Assembly (NCBI GenBank): GCA_017934045.1
Contig: JAGBKK010000007.1
Coordinates: 62,001 to 126,000 of the forward strand
Direction: 5' to 3'
DNA from: Neisseriaceae bacterium
Lineage (GTDB): Bacteria; Pseudomonadota; Gammaproteobacteria; Burkholderiales; Neisseriaceae
DNA length: 64,000 nucleotides
This document shows, in pieces, positions 1-8,742 of the stretch (positions within the stretch are counted from its first letter, which is position 1; each line of letters opens with the position of its first letter). Both the position numbers and the translations under genes were made by a program. Below the pieces are notes generated by a model. It worked only from the letters and a program-made list of their open reading frames with translations, was not told the origin of the DNA and searched no databases.

Positions 1-732
1 GCGACTATTCATCAGGACGATCCTTTATACATTAACTTTACGCAATCAGCCGATGAAGTGATGAAAATGCGTAAAGATATTGCGGCTGGCAAAATTTCGG
101 CGATTGACGGCGAAGTGCCTGTGAGCGTGTTTTTCAATGACGGCACGGAATATGAACACACAGGCAAATTATTATTTACTGACCCTACGGTGAATGCCAC
201 TACGGGGCAGGTGTCTTTGCGTGCGTCTATTCCTAATCCTGATAAGATTTTATTCCCAGGTTTGTTTGTGTCGGTGCGTATTGCGAATACGGAAATGCCG
301 AATGCGATATTGATTCCACAACAAGCAGTAACAAGAGGGCAAGTGGATACGGTGATGATCGTTAAAGCAGACGGCACCTACGAACCACGCCCTGTTGTTG
401 TGGCAGGACAACAAAATAATCACTGGATTGTTACCAGCGGTTTGAATGCTGGTGATCAGGTGATTGTTGATGGTATGGCGGTGGTGCAAATGACAGGTTC
501 ACCCAAAGTGCAAACCAAGCCGTGGGGTGTAGATATGCCACCACAAGGTATGCCACAAGGTCAAGGTGGTCAGGCTCCACAACAAGGGCAGCCTGAAAAC
601 GCAAATCCAGCAGAACAAGGACAACCTGAAAACGCAAATCCAAGCGAACAAGGGCAACCTGAAAAAACGGAAAATCAATCCGAACAACCCCAAAAAGGGC
701 AACCTGAAACTTCATCAGGTGAAAAACAATAA
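1..732 (+). CDS. mtrC: RND efflux periplasmic adaptor, MtrC/AcrA family (5' end outside window)
   Basis: This is the C-terminal part (243 residues) of a membrane fusion protein that links an inner-membrane RND pump to an outer-membrane channel. The reading frame is open from base 1, so the start lies upstream of the window. Visible are the family stretch around DPLYINFTQSADEVMKMR, the beta-barrel segment with TGQVSLRASIPNP and LFPGLFVSVRI, and the membrane-proximal AILIPQQAV. After about residue 175 the protein runs into a Gln/Pro/Glu/Asn-rich tail containing near-identical copies of QGQPENANP, which is not part of the usual fold. The stop is 15 bases before the pump gene, so the genes form an operon. 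The symbol rests on the Neisseriaceae context; the repressor mtrR would lie upstream and cannot be seen. Confidence 0.9.
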   Translation, partial: ATIHQDDPLYINFTQSADEVMKMRKDIAAGKISAIDGEVPVSVFFNDGTEYEHTGKLLFTDPTVNATTGQVSLRASIPNPDKILFPGLFVSVRIANTEMPNAILIPQQAVTRGQVDTVMIVKADGTYEPRPVVVAGQQNNHWIVTSGLNAGDQVIVDGMAVVQMTGSPKVQTKPWGVDMPPQGMPQGQGGQAPQQGQPENANPAEQGQPENANPSEQGQPEKTENQSEQPQKGQPETSSGEKQ

Positions 733-747
733 TTAAGGGGAAACGCT

Positions 748-3700
748 ATGGCTCGATTTTTTATTGACCGCCCGATTTTCGCTTGGGTTGTCGCTATTTT
801 CATTATTATGGCAGGTTTGGTGTCGATTAAATTTTTACCTGTCAATCAATATCCGCAAGTTACACCGCCTAAAATTATGCTGATTGCGTCCTATCCTGGT
901 GCGGACGCTGAAATCATCGACAGCAGTGTGATGTCGATTATGGAAGACGCGATGAACGGCATTGACGGCTTGCAATATATGGAATCGCAATCGTCTGCTA
1001 ATTCAGGCAGCCTGACACTCACTTTCACCACCGAAACCAACGAAGATATTGCCCAAATGCAGGTGCAAAATAGGTTGTCAAGGGTGGAAAGTCGCTTGCC
1101 TGAAATGGTTACCCAGTTGGGCATTCAAGTGTTTAAGCGAAGTTCCAACTTCTTAATGTTGGTGGCGTTGCAGTCGGATAGGGCAGAAAAAGATGTCATC
1201 GGCGATTACGCCAACCGCAATATTTTGCCTGAATTACAACGCTTACCAGGTGTGGGTTCGGTGCAACTTTTCGGTGCAGAACGCGCTATGCGGATTTGGG
1301 CAGATAACGAAAAACTCAAAGCACTGAATTTAAGTTTTGGCGATATTAACACCGCCATTCAAACGCAAAATGTGCAAATTGCCGCAGGGAATATGGGCGG
1401 ATTAGGCACCCTGAAAAACGATTTTAATCAAACCATTACCGCCACCGTTACCGTGCCAAGCCGTATGCAAAGTGTGGAAGAATTTGAAAACCTTATTCTG
1501 CGTGCGAATGCGGACGGTTCAATCGTGCGACTGAAAGATGTGGCACGCGTGGAATTAGGCTCGCAAGAATACAATGTCGGTATGCGTTTGAATAAAAAAC
1601 AAACCGTGGGTATCGGCGTGCAGTTGTCCAACACAGGCAATGCGATGGAAGTGTCGGCGGCGATTCAAGCCAAAATGAAAGAACTTGAACGCTATTTTCC
1701 CGAGGGCGTTTCTTGGACAGTGCCGTATGACGCTTCCACTTTCGTAGGGCTTTCCATTAGCAAAGTGGTGCATACTTTGGTGGAAGCCATTATCTTGGTG
1801 TTTATCGTGATGTTTATCTTCTTGCAAAACTGGCGATACACCTTAATTCCCACGATTGTTGTGCCGATTGCCTTGCTTGGGGCGTTAGCCGTTGTTTATG
1901 CACTGGGTATGTCGATTAATGTGCTGACGATGTTTGCGATGGTGTTGGTGATTGGGATTATTGTCGATGACGCAATCGTGGTGGTGGAAAATGTCGAACG
2001 CATTATGGCAGAAGAGGGGTTAAGTCCCAAAGAAGCCACCAAAAAAGGTATGGATCAAATCTACGGTGCGATTATCGGTATTACCGCCGTTTTGATTGTG
2101 GTGTTTATTCCGATGGCGTTTTTCAGCGGTTCCACAGGCAATATTTACCGTCAATTTGCGATTGTGATGTCGGTATCCATCGCATTCTCGGCGTTTTTGG
2201 CGTTATCACTCACACCTGCATTGTGTGGCACGCTGATTAAACCGTTGAAAGAAAATCATCACGATAAAAAAGGCTTTTTCGGCTGGTTTAACAAATGGTT
2301 TGCTGCCACTGCCAAATCGTATGAACGCGGCACAGCACGGCTTTTACAACGCGGTGCAAGAATGCTGATTTTGTATCTGATGATTATTGGTGTGGCTGTC
2401 TTTACGATGTCTCGCTTGCCCACAGGCTTTATTCCCGAAGAAGACCAAGGCAACCTGATGATGATGTATCAACTGCCGTCAGGGGCAACGATGGAACGCT
2501 CGATGAAAACCGTAGAAACCTTTGAAAATGTCGTAGGTTCTATGCCAGAAGTGCAAAACATTGCGGTCATTAGCGGTTTCTCCTTTAACGGTAGCGGTGA
2601 AAATGTCGGTATGGGTTTCGTAACGCTTAAAGACTGGAAAGAACGCACCGAAAAAGGACAAGACGCATCATCAATGGCAGGCAAAATCACAGGTATGATG
2701 ATGGGTACTTTGCGAGACGGCTACGCTATTGGCGTTGTGCCACCTGCCATTATGGGCTTGGGCAACGGTAACGGCGTTTCATTCCGCTTGCAAGACCGTG
2801 GCGGTAAAGGACACGCCGCCTTGCTTGCTGCACGCAATCAATTTATCGGTATGGCGATGCAAAGCCCCATTCTCACAGGCGTGCGTCCAGAGGGCTTGGA
2901 AGATTCGCCACAAATGCACATTAAAATCAACCGTGATGCGGCTGCCACACAAGGCGTAAGTTTTGCGTCCATTGGCACGGTGTTATCCACCGCCATTGGT
3001 TCAAAATATGTGAATGACTTTGACAACAGCGGCAGATTGCAACGCGTGATTGTGCAGTCCGAACCCAAAGACCGTCTGCAACCCGAAGACATTCTTAACT
3101 TAACCGTGCCGAATATGCGTGGCGAACCTGTGCCGTTGTCCGCTTTTGCAACGGCGGAATGGGTGAATGGTCCAACAATGACCGTGCGTTACAACGGCTA
3201 TCCTGCGATGAAAATCACAGCGTCTCCTGCACCAGGATACAGCAGTGGCGATGTGATTGCCGAAATGGAACGCATTGCCAAACAACTGCCCCAAGGCTTT
3301 GGCTTTGAATGGACAGATGCAACGCTGGAAGAAATTCAAGCAGGCGCACAAAGTTATATTTTGTATGCGTTCTCCATTTTCATTATTTTCCTGTGCTTGG
3401 CAGCGTTATACGAAAGTTGGTCAATTCCCTTTGCCGTAATGTTGGTTGTACCATTGGGCTTTTTGGGCGTGGTATTGGGTGTGTGGATTCGCAACACATT
3501 AGGCTTGGGCGGACACAGTTACGCCGCCGATGTGTATTTCCAAATCGGTATGGTAACCGTGATTGGCTTATCCGCCAAAAACGCCATTTTGATTGTGGAA
3601 TTTGCCAAAGACTTGCAAAAGAGCGGTGCTACCGCTTATCAGGCAGCCTTAACCGCCGCCCACTTGCGTTTCCGCCCCATTTTGATGACATCATTTGCAT

Positions 3701-3879
3701 TCATCTTGGGCGTTGTGCCACTGTATATTGCGTCTGGTGCAAGTTCCGCCAGCCAGCGTTCCATCGGCACAGGCGTATTTTGGGGTATGCTGATTGGCAC
3801 AATTTTGGCAATAAGTTTTGTGCCACTGTTTTACTTAACCGTGCGTAAAGTATTCAAAGGTAAGGAAGAAACGGCGTAG
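748..3879 (+). CDS. mtrD: RND multidrug efflux transporter, AcrB/MtrD type (HAE1)
   Basis: This is a 1043-residue inner-membrane proton/drug antiporter, the usual length for the AcrB/MtrD family. It begins MARFFIDRPIFAWV, typical of HAE1 pumps, after a good ribosome-binding site (AAGGGG). The proton-relay residues are present: Asp407-Asp408 in TM4 (GIIVDDAIVVVENVER) and Lys944 in TM10 (GLSAKNAILIVEFAKD), corresponding to D407, D408 and K940 of AcrB. The two large periplasmic loops and twelve membrane segments are at the expected places. It lies between the adaptor and channel genes as in mtrCDE. No frameshift or missing key residue is seen. Likely substrates are hydrophobic drugs, bile salts and dyes, by family. 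Confidence 0.95.
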   Translation: MARFFIDRPIFAWVVAIFIIMAGLVSIKFLPVNQYPQVTPPKIMLIASYPGADAEIIDSSVMSIMEDAMNGIDGLQYMESQSSANSGSLTLTFTTETNEDIAQMQVQNRLSRVESRLPEMVTQLGIQVFKRSSNFLMLVALQSDRAEKDVIGDYANRNILPELQRLPGVGSVQLFGAERAMRIWADNEKLKALNLSFGDINTAIQTQNVQIAAGNMGGLGTLKNDFNQTITATVTVPSRMQSVEEFENLILRANADGSIVRLKDVARVELGSQEYNVGMRLNKKQTVGIGVQLSNTGNAMEVSAAIQAKMKELERYFPEGVSWTVPYDASTFVGLSISKVVHTLVEAIILVFIVMFIFLQNWRYTLIPTIVVPIALLGALAVVYALGMSINVLTMFAMVLVIGIIVDDAIVVVENVERIMAEEGLSPKEATKKGMDQIYGAIIGITAVLIVVFIPMAFFSGSTGNIYRQFAIVMSVSIAFSAFLALSLTPALCGTLIKPLKENHHDKKGFFGWFNKWFAATAKSYERGTARLLQRGARMLILYLMIIGVAVFTMSRLPTGFIPEEDQGNLMMMYQLPSGATMERSMKTVETFENVVGSMPEVQNIAVISGFSFNGSGENVGMGFVTLKDWKERTEKGQDASSMAGKITGMMMGTLRDGYAIGVVPPAIMGLGNGNGVSFRLQDRGGKGHAALLAARNQFIGMAMQSPILTGVRPEGLEDSPQMHIKINRDAAATQGVSFASIGTVLSTAIGSKYVNDFDNSGRLQRVIVQSEPKDRLQPEDILNLTVPNMRGEPVPLSAFATAEWVNGPTMTVRYNGYPAMKITASPAPGYSSGDVIAEMERIAKQLPQGFGFEWTDATLEEIQAGAQSYILYAFSIFIIFLCLAALYESWSIPFAVMLVVPLGFLGVVLGVWIRNTLGLGGHSYAADVYFQIGMVTVIGLSAKNAILIVEFAKDLQKSGATAYQAALTAAHLRFRPILMTSFAFILGVVPLYIASGASSASQRSIGTGVFWGMLIGTILAISFVPLFYLTVRKVFKGKEETA

Positions 3880-3885
3880 TCGTAG

Positions 3886-3907
3886 GGTGGGCAACTTGTT
3901 GCCCACC
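3886..3907. repeat. GGTGGGCAAC palindromic intergenic repeat
   Basis: A perfect inverted repeat (GGTGGGCAAC, two bases, GTTGCCCACC) lies between mtrD and mtrE, preceded by CGTAG. Relatives occur at 22033-22052 after the SCO1 gene and as several copies inside hrpA (33215-33605). It would form a strong stem in RNA. It has no T-run, so it may stabilise or attenuate the mtrCD message rather than terminate it. A DNA uptake sequence follows at 3926-3940. Confidence 0.7.
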
Positions 3908-3970
3908 TTAATGCACCGAATGGTTTTCAGGCAGCCTGAAACTGAATAACTTAAAAAGAAAGCAAAAAAA

Positions 3971-5374
3971 ATGACATTCAAACCCCATGTTTTAACCGCC
4001 ATTTTAACTGCCGTTTTTTTATCGGCTTGTACCATGGCACCGAATTATCAACGACCCGAAGTCAATGCTCCTGCGATTGACGACAATAACACCACACAAG
4101 CGAATGCGGTGCGTGCGGTGGAAACCGAGTGGAAAGCGTATTTTGCCGACCCACAATTGGTGGCGTTAATCGATCAAGCCTTGCAACGCAATACTGACTT
4201 GCGTTTGGCGGCTTTGAATGCGGACGCAGCACGCGCACAATATGGCATTCAGCGTTCGGAATTGTTACCAAGCATTGGGGCAAACGGTTCGATGACGAGA
4301 AGTCGCACACCACAGGATTTAAGTATGACTGGGCAAGCCTATATTTCGGAACAATATTCCGTTGGCTTGGGCGTGTCCGCTTGGGAGTTGGATTTATTTG
4401 GACGCGTGCGTAGTCTGAACAATGCCGCAGTGCATAATTATTTTGCCGCTCGCCACAATAGTGATGCGGCAAAAATCAGCATTATTGCCGCCGTTGCCAA
4501 ATCGTATTTTGCGATGAAATCTGCCGAAGAAAGTATGGCGTATGCCGATAAGACTTTGAAAACACGGCAAGAAAGTCATCGTTTGTCGGAAATCAGCCAC
4601 AAGGCTGGGGTGATTTCCGATATTGCTCTTAATCAATCGATTAGCCAAATTGAACAAGCCAAAGCCGCATACGCCGCCGCGAAGACGCAAAGAGATGCGG
4701 CTCGCAATGCCTTGACGGTATTAGTGGGCGGTGTACTACCAGAAAACTTGCCACAAGGCAAACCCTTGACTTTACAAGCACAGTTTAATCATCAAATTCC
4801 TGCTGGTGTTGCGTCCGACATTCTCACGCAACGCCCCGATATTTTGGCTGCCGAACAAAGCCTACAAGCCGCCAACGCTCAAATCGGAGCGGCACGCGCG
4901 GCGTTTTTCCCCAGCATTCGCTTAACAGGTTCAGGCGGTTTTGCCACAGGCGAATTGGATAACTTATTTCACGGCACGGCACGCACTTGGAGTTTTGCCC
5001 CACAAATTACAGTGCCGATTTTCACTTGGGGTGCGTTAAAATCCAACCTTGATTTATCGCACATTCGCAAAAATATGGCGATTGTGCAATATGAACAAGC
5101 CGTACAAAACGCTTTTCGAGATACTTCTGACGCTTTGAACGCTCAAAAAACCTTGTCCGAACAAGCGGCAGCACAAGAAAAAATTGCACAAGCAACAGGA
5201 CGCGTATTGCAATTAACCGAAATGCGACACAAACACGGCGTATCCAGTTCTTTGGATTTGCTTGACGCACAACGCCAAAGTTTCACCGCCGAAACCGCCC
5301 TAATCAACACACGCTTGCAACAACTCAATAATCGTGTGGATTTATATAAAGCGTTTGGTGGTGGGGTGAAGTAA
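3971..5374 (+). CDS. mtrE: Outer-membrane efflux channel lipoprotein, MtrE/OprM (NodT) family
   Basis: This 467-residue TolC-like channel forms the outer-membrane exit of the tripartite pump with the two genes upstream. It has a lipoprotein signal peptide ending in the lipobox LSAC (lipidated Cys20), followed by MAPNYQRPEV, the usual start of NodT-type channels. Two homologous halves carry the OEP repeats; RNTDLRLAALNADAARAQYG and QRPDILAAEQSLQAANAQIGAARAAFFP are the typical helix motifs. The stop is followed within three bases by a Correia-like element. It is 91 bases after mtrD, with a palindrome and an uptake sequence in the gap. Confidence 0.93.
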   Translation: MTFKPHVLTAILTAVFLSACTMAPNYQRPEVNAPAIDDNNTTQANAVRAVETEWKAYFADPQLVALIDQALQRNTDLRLAALNADAARAQYGIQRSELLPSIGANGSMTRSRTPQDLSMTGQAYISEQYSVGLGVSAWELDLFGRVRSLNNAAVHNYFAARHNSDAAKISIIAAVAKSYFAMKSAEESMAYADKTLKTRQESHRLSEISHKAGVISDIALNQSISQIEQAKAAYAAAKTQRDAARNALTVLVGGVLPENLPQGKPLTLQAQFNHQIPAGVASDILTQRPDILAAEQSLQAANAQIGAARAAFFPSIRLTGSGGFATGELDNLFHGTARTWSFAPQITVPIFTWGALKSNLDLSHIRKNMAIVQYEQAVQNAFRDTSDALNAQKTLSEQAAAQEKIAQATGRVLQLTEMRHKHGVSSSLDLLDAQRQSFTAETALINTRLQQLNNRVDLYKAFGGGVK

Positions 5375-5376
5375 AA

Positions 5377-5482
5377 TATAGTCAATCAACTTCAAAATTG
5401 AAATGCGTTGGCTCGCCTTGCCGTATTATTTATACTGTCTGCGGCTTGCCGTCTGTTTCACTTTTGAATTTGATTGACGATA
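5377..5482 (-). mobile_element. Correia-like miniature inverted-repeat element (106 bp)
   Basis: The element starts TATAGTCAATCAA and ends TTGATTGACGATA, imperfect terminal inverted repeats (11 of 13). Its interior has the Correia-type core GCCGTATTATTTATACTGTC followed by TGCGGCTTGCC. It lies directly after the mtrE stop and is in opposite orientation to the copy at 6019-6127, so the two flank rnhA. It has no coding capacity. In Neisseria, such elements move by an unknown transposase and can supply promoters, terminators or RNase III sites. Confidence 0.8.
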
Positions 5483-5510
5483 ACGGTGGGTTTAAAACCT
5501 ACCGTTTGTT

Positions 5511-5525
5511 TTCAGGCTGCCTGAA
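5511..5525. repeat. DNA uptake sequence, 15-bp near-palindrome
   Basis: TTCAGGCTGCCTGAA is the dominant repeat of the window; its complement reads TTCAGGCAGCCTGAA. Thus each copy carries AGGCTGCCTGAA on one strand and AGGCAGCCTGAA on the other, the two dialects known from Simonsiella and Kingella. Other intergenic copies seen include 3926, 7934, 8681, 16203, 17932, 36331, 39390 and 39464. This copy lies just upstream of the rnhA start. Confidence 0.9.
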
Positions 5526-5555
5526 AAGCAAAAAACAGCATTTAGATAAAACAAA

Positions 5556-6008
5556 ATGAACGACAAAACAGTACATATTTTCACAGACGGTGCGTGCAAA
5601 GGCAATCCTGGGCTTGGTGGCTGGGGGGTTTTGTTGCGTTATGGCGAACACAGCAAAGAACTGTGTGGTGGCGTTGAACAGACCACCAACAATCAAATGG
5701 AATTAACCGCCGTGATCAAAGGTTTAGAAACATTGAAAAAAAATTTTTCAGGCAGCGTGATTGTTTATACCGACAGTCAATATGTCCAAAAAGGCATGAG
5801 CGAATGGATTTTCAACTGGAAAAAAAACGGCTGGAAAACGGCTGCCAAAAAACCCGTTGCCAATGCCGACTTATGGCAACAGTTGGACGCATTGGCAGCA
5901 CAATTTAATATTCAATGGCAATGGGTGCAAGGACACAACGGTCATAGCGACAATGAAATTGCCGATCAATTAGCCAATCAAGGCATTAAAAACTTTCAGG
6001 CTGCCTGA
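5556..6008 (+). CDS. rnhA: Ribonuclease HI
   Basis: This 150-residue enzyme cleaves the RNA strand of RNA-DNA hybrids, removing R-loops and primers in the cytoplasm. The four acidic catalytic positions are visible: the Asp in [12 protein letters not shown], the Glu in NNQMELTAV, the Asp in VYTDSQYV and the Asp in [15 protein letters not shown]. Length is close to the usual 145-155. An uptake-like sequence inside the gene encodes FSGSV. The last codons and stop (FQAA-stop) come from a second uptake sequence at 5995-6009. The gene is bracketed by two opposed Correia-like elements. Confidence 0.97.
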   Translation: MNDKTVHIFTDGACKGNPGLGGWGVLLRYGEHSKELCGGVEQTTNNQMELTAVIKGLETLKKNFSGSVIVYTDSQYVQKGMSEWIFNWKKNGWKTAAKKPVANADLWQQLDALAAQFNIQWQWVQGHNGHSDNEIADQLANQGIKNFQAA

Positions 6009-6018
6009 AAGATATTTA

Positions 6019-6127
6019 TATAGTCGATTTAGAGCAAAAGCAGACAAGGCGGTAAAGCCGCAGACAGTATAAAATAATACGACAAGGCTTTTCCAACGCT
6101 GTATGATTTTGGTATAAATCGACTATA
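6019..6127 (+). mobile_element. Correia-like miniature inverted-repeat element (109 bp) with perfect 13-bp ends
   Basis: Terminal inverted repeats are perfect: TATAGTCGATTTA at 6019-6031 and TAAATCGACTATA at 6115-6127, with TA at both outer ends as expected for TA target duplication. The interior holds GACAAGGCGGTAAAGCCGCA followed by GACAGTATAAAATAATACG, the reverse orientation of the copies at 5377 and 35145. The right end together with the next bases spells TATAAT (6124-6129), a possible -10 box about 30 bases before the TPR gene start. No convincing -35 box at 17-bp spacing was found. Confidence 0.9.
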
Positions 6128-6158
6128 ATAACGCCCTATTCCCCAAAAGGAGATAACA

Positions 6159-7931
6159 ATGTCCTATCGTTTTTCACGCACATTAGTCGCTGTTTTATTG
6201 TCATTGGCATTTTCAGGCAACCTATCTGCCAAAGAAGAAATTGCCAAAGAGAGCGTTTTTAAACCAGATGATAAAGAACGCTATGAACAAATCAGCAATC
6301 GTGCTGATGCGGTATATAAAATGATTTTGTCGGAAATGTTATTGCAAAAAAATGCAACGGCAGAATCTTTGGCGTTGTATGCTTTCATTCTCAACAAGGA
6401 ATCGCGTCCTGAAATTGCCGAACGCGGTATGCAAATTGCCTTGGAAAAAGGGGTTGTCCCCATATCACAGGCGTTTCATCAAAAATGGCAATCGTTTGAA
6501 CCCAATCCGTCTTTTGCTCAAAAAAGAATGGCGTGGGAACAGTTGGTAGCGATGAGAAATACCGAACAAGCCATTCACGATTTTGCCCAACTCTTAAAAG
6601 AAGCTCCAACAGATCAACACCCCCAACTGTTTTTAAAAACTGCACAATTGGCGTTACTTGATGTTCAAGGTGCCAAACAACAGTCGGATACCATGCACGA
6701 TATTTGTATGCAATATCCTAATATGTCCGAAGCGGCTGTGGCTGATACACTGTATGCGGCGATTGCTGATAACAAACCCAATGCTGTGGCTGCCTTAAAA
6801 CGCTTGGCAAATCAAAATGAACCAAAAAATCCAGTGATTATCACTTTGGAATTACTTTCCCGTTATTCTCCCAATATTTTGGACGAATTTTTTAATAAAC
6901 ATTACCATAAAAATTTATCTAATTATTGGCAAAATTTATATATTGAATCTTTAATTCGTCAAAAAAAATATGACCCAGCACAAAAAATTGTTTTACAACA
7001 ATTAGAAACCAATCCTAATGCAATTCTTTATATGCAAGCTGGATATATCTCATTGTTAAAAAAAGAAGATATAAAACAGGCTTTAACATTTTTTGACAAA
7101 GCCTATGCAATTGGTAATAAAAAAGAACAAAGTCGTACGGCTTTATTTGCCGCTATGGGTTCATTACATAATGAAGATGCGAAAAATGTTAAACAATGGA
7201 CTCATAAAATTCACGATGGCGATTATGATTATGACAAACTTTCACTCCTTGCGATTAGTGCCAATTATGATAAAAAATGGGAACAATTAAACGAATATTT
7301 ACAAAAAATTGTTGCCTTACCAACACAACAAGGCGTATTTTTTAATTCAGAAAATTTAGTTCGCTTAAAAATCAGTTATATTTCTAAATCACAAAGTACA
7401 GAAAAAGCGATTGCTGAATTAACTGAAAAAATTGAACAAATAGAAAAACAAATCATACCTAATAAAGATATATTAGCTCTTTTATATCATGCTCGTGGTT
7501 CGATTTATGTCGATAAACTGCGACAATTCGATAAAGCCGTTATTGATTTGGAAAAATATTGGCAAATCGACCCTGATGATGCTAATGCACAAAACACCTT
7601 GGGTTACACAATGTTGTTTGTTCCTGAACGCATTAACGAAGGCGTGGCATTATTGGAAAAAGCCATCAAACAATTGCCTGATTCTGCCGCGGTGCAAGAC
7701 AGTCTTGGTTGGGGGTATTATCGTCAAGGCAACGCCAAAAAAGGCTTACCTTATTTGCAATCGGCATACAAAAAAATGCCCGAAGCCGAAATTGCTGCTC
7801 ATTTAGGCGAAGTGCTTTGGACGCTTGGCAAACAAAACGAAGCACGCGAAATTTGGCAACAGGGTTATCAAAAAGACAAAGACGACCCTTCACTCAAAGA
7901 AATTTTGCAAAAATTTAATATCGTATTCTAA
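6159..7931 (+). CDS. Secreted tetratricopeptide-repeat protein
   Basis: This 590-residue protein has a signal peptide (MSYRFSRTLVAVLLSLAFS..., likely cleaved near residue 24) and helical TPR units throughout. The clearest are near the C-terminus: DKAVIDLEKYWQIDPDDANA, INEGVALLEKAIKQLPDS and GNAKKGLPYLQSAYKKMPEA. It is probably a periplasmic scaffold. Similar TPR proteins are common in Neisseriaceae, but I cannot assign a partner. The ribosome-binding site is AAAAGGAGAT. The middle third (about 6890-7490) is clearly more AT-rich than both ends, which hints at mosaic origin. Transcription may start in or next to the Correia-like element just upstream. Confidence 0.8.
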   Translation: MSYRFSRTLVAVLLSLAFSGNLSAKEEIAKESVFKPDDKERYEQISNRADAVYKMILSEMLLQKNATAESLALYAFILNKESRPEIAERGMQIALEKGVVPISQAFHQKWQSFEPNPSFAQKRMAWEQLVAMRNTEQAIHDFAQLLKEAPTDQHPQLFLKTAQLALLDVQGAKQQSDTMHDICMQYPNMSEAAVADTLYAAIADNKPNAVAALKRLANQNEPKNPVIITLELLSRYSPNILDEFFNKHYHKNLSNYWQNLYIESLIRQKKYDPAQKIVLQQLETNPNAILYMQAGYISLLKKEDIKQALTFFDKAYAIGNKKEQSRTALFAAMGSLHNEDAKNVKQWTHKIHDGDYDYDKLSLLAISANYDKKWEQLNEYLQKIVALPTQQGVFFNSENLVRLKISYISKSQSTEKAIAELTEKIEQIEKQIIPNKDILALLYHARGSIYVDKLRQFDKAVIDLEKYWQIDPDDANAQNTLGYTMLFVPERINEGVALLEKAIKQLPDSAAVQDSLGWGYYRQGNAKKGLPYLQSAYKKMPEAEIAAHLGEVLWTLGKQNEAREIWQQGYQKDKDDPSLKEILQKFNIVF

Positions 7932-7966
7932 TTTTCAGGCAGCCTGAAAAATGCTTGATTGAAAGC

Positions 7967-8005
7967 AAAAAAACAAGCGATTAGATAATAACCGCTTGTT
8001 TTTTT
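7967..8005. terminator. Bidirectional rho-independent terminator
   Basis: The stem AAAAAACAAGCG pairs with CGCTTGTTTTTT across a 13-base loop, with A-run and T-run on opposite sides. It lies between the convergent TPR gene and sodB and can serve both. A DNA uptake sequence (7934-7948) precedes it. Confidence 0.85.
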
Positions 8006-8022
8006 AATAAAAATATACTGAA

Positions 8023-8607
8023 TTACGCTGCAAATCTTTGTGCAACCACTGCCCAATCGACAATTTGCCAAAAGCCTTTTAAGTAATTGGGGCGGCTGTT
8101 GCGGTAATCAATATAATAAGCGTGTTCCCACACATCGCAGGTTAAAAGTGGGGTTACGCCGTTTTCGGTTAAAGGGGTAGCGGCGTTGGCAGTTGAACGC
8201 AAGGCAAGTTTGCCGTCAGCGGTTTTTATCAACCACGCCCAGCCAGAGCCGAAAGTATTGGCAGCACAGGCTTCAAAGGCTGCCTGAAAATCTGCAAACG
8301 AACCAAAATCGCGGTTAATGGCATTCAATAAATCGCCATTCGCCACGCCCTGCCCTTTGGGCGTAAAACCCAGCCAGTAGAAGGTGTGATTCCAAGTTTG
8401 TGCCGCATTATTAAAAATGCCGCCAGTGGATTTTTTAACAATTTCTTCCAACGGCAGATGTTCAAATTCCGTGCCAACAATCAGTTTATTTAAGTTGGTG
8501 ATATAAGTTTGATGATGTTTGCCATAATGGTATTCCATTGTTTCTTTGGAAAAAACAGGCTGTAAAGCGTCTAATGCATACGGTAATTGAGGTAACTTGT
8601 GTTCCAT
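8023..8607 (-). CDS. sodB: Superoxide dismutase, iron type
   Basis: This 194-residue cytoplasmic enzyme converts superoxide to hydrogen peroxide and oxygen. The four metal ligands are visible: His in [11 protein letters not shown], His in TWNHTFYW, and Asp and His in [13 protein letters not shown]. The combination [11 protein letters not shown] with TFGSGWAWL fits the iron subgroup. An uptake-sequence-like stretch encodes DFQAAFEA within the gene. It is transcribed alone toward the shared terminator at 7967-8005. Metal preference (Fe, or cambialistic) cannot be settled from sequence alone. Confidence 0.96.
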   Translation of the reverse strand: MEHKLPQLPYALDALQPVFSKETMEYHYGKHHQTYITNLNKLIVGTEFEHLPLEEIVKKSTGGIFNNAAQTWNHTFYWLGFTPKGQGVANGDLLNAINRDFGSFADFQAAFEACAANTFGSGWAWLIKTADGKLALRSTANAATPLTENGVTPLLTCDVWEHAYYIDYRNSRPNYLKGFWQIVDWAVVAQRFAA

Positions 8608-8742
8608 TGTGTTTTCCTTGTGTTGTGTTTAAGATTGTTAAATTCTATACTAAATTTCTTTTCTATTGCAAATATGGATTTTCAGGCTGCCTGAAAATAA
8701 TTTAAAACAATGATAACATTCATCTTTTTTGTGGAAGACACG

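Noticed and set aside
3309..3848. Long alternative frame inside mtrD (179 residues)
   Set aside because: It lies wholly within a strongly conserved pump gene and has no recognisable domain; it is a shadow frame.
4062..4472. 136-residue frame antisense to mtrE
   Set aside because: Antisense shadow without domain features.
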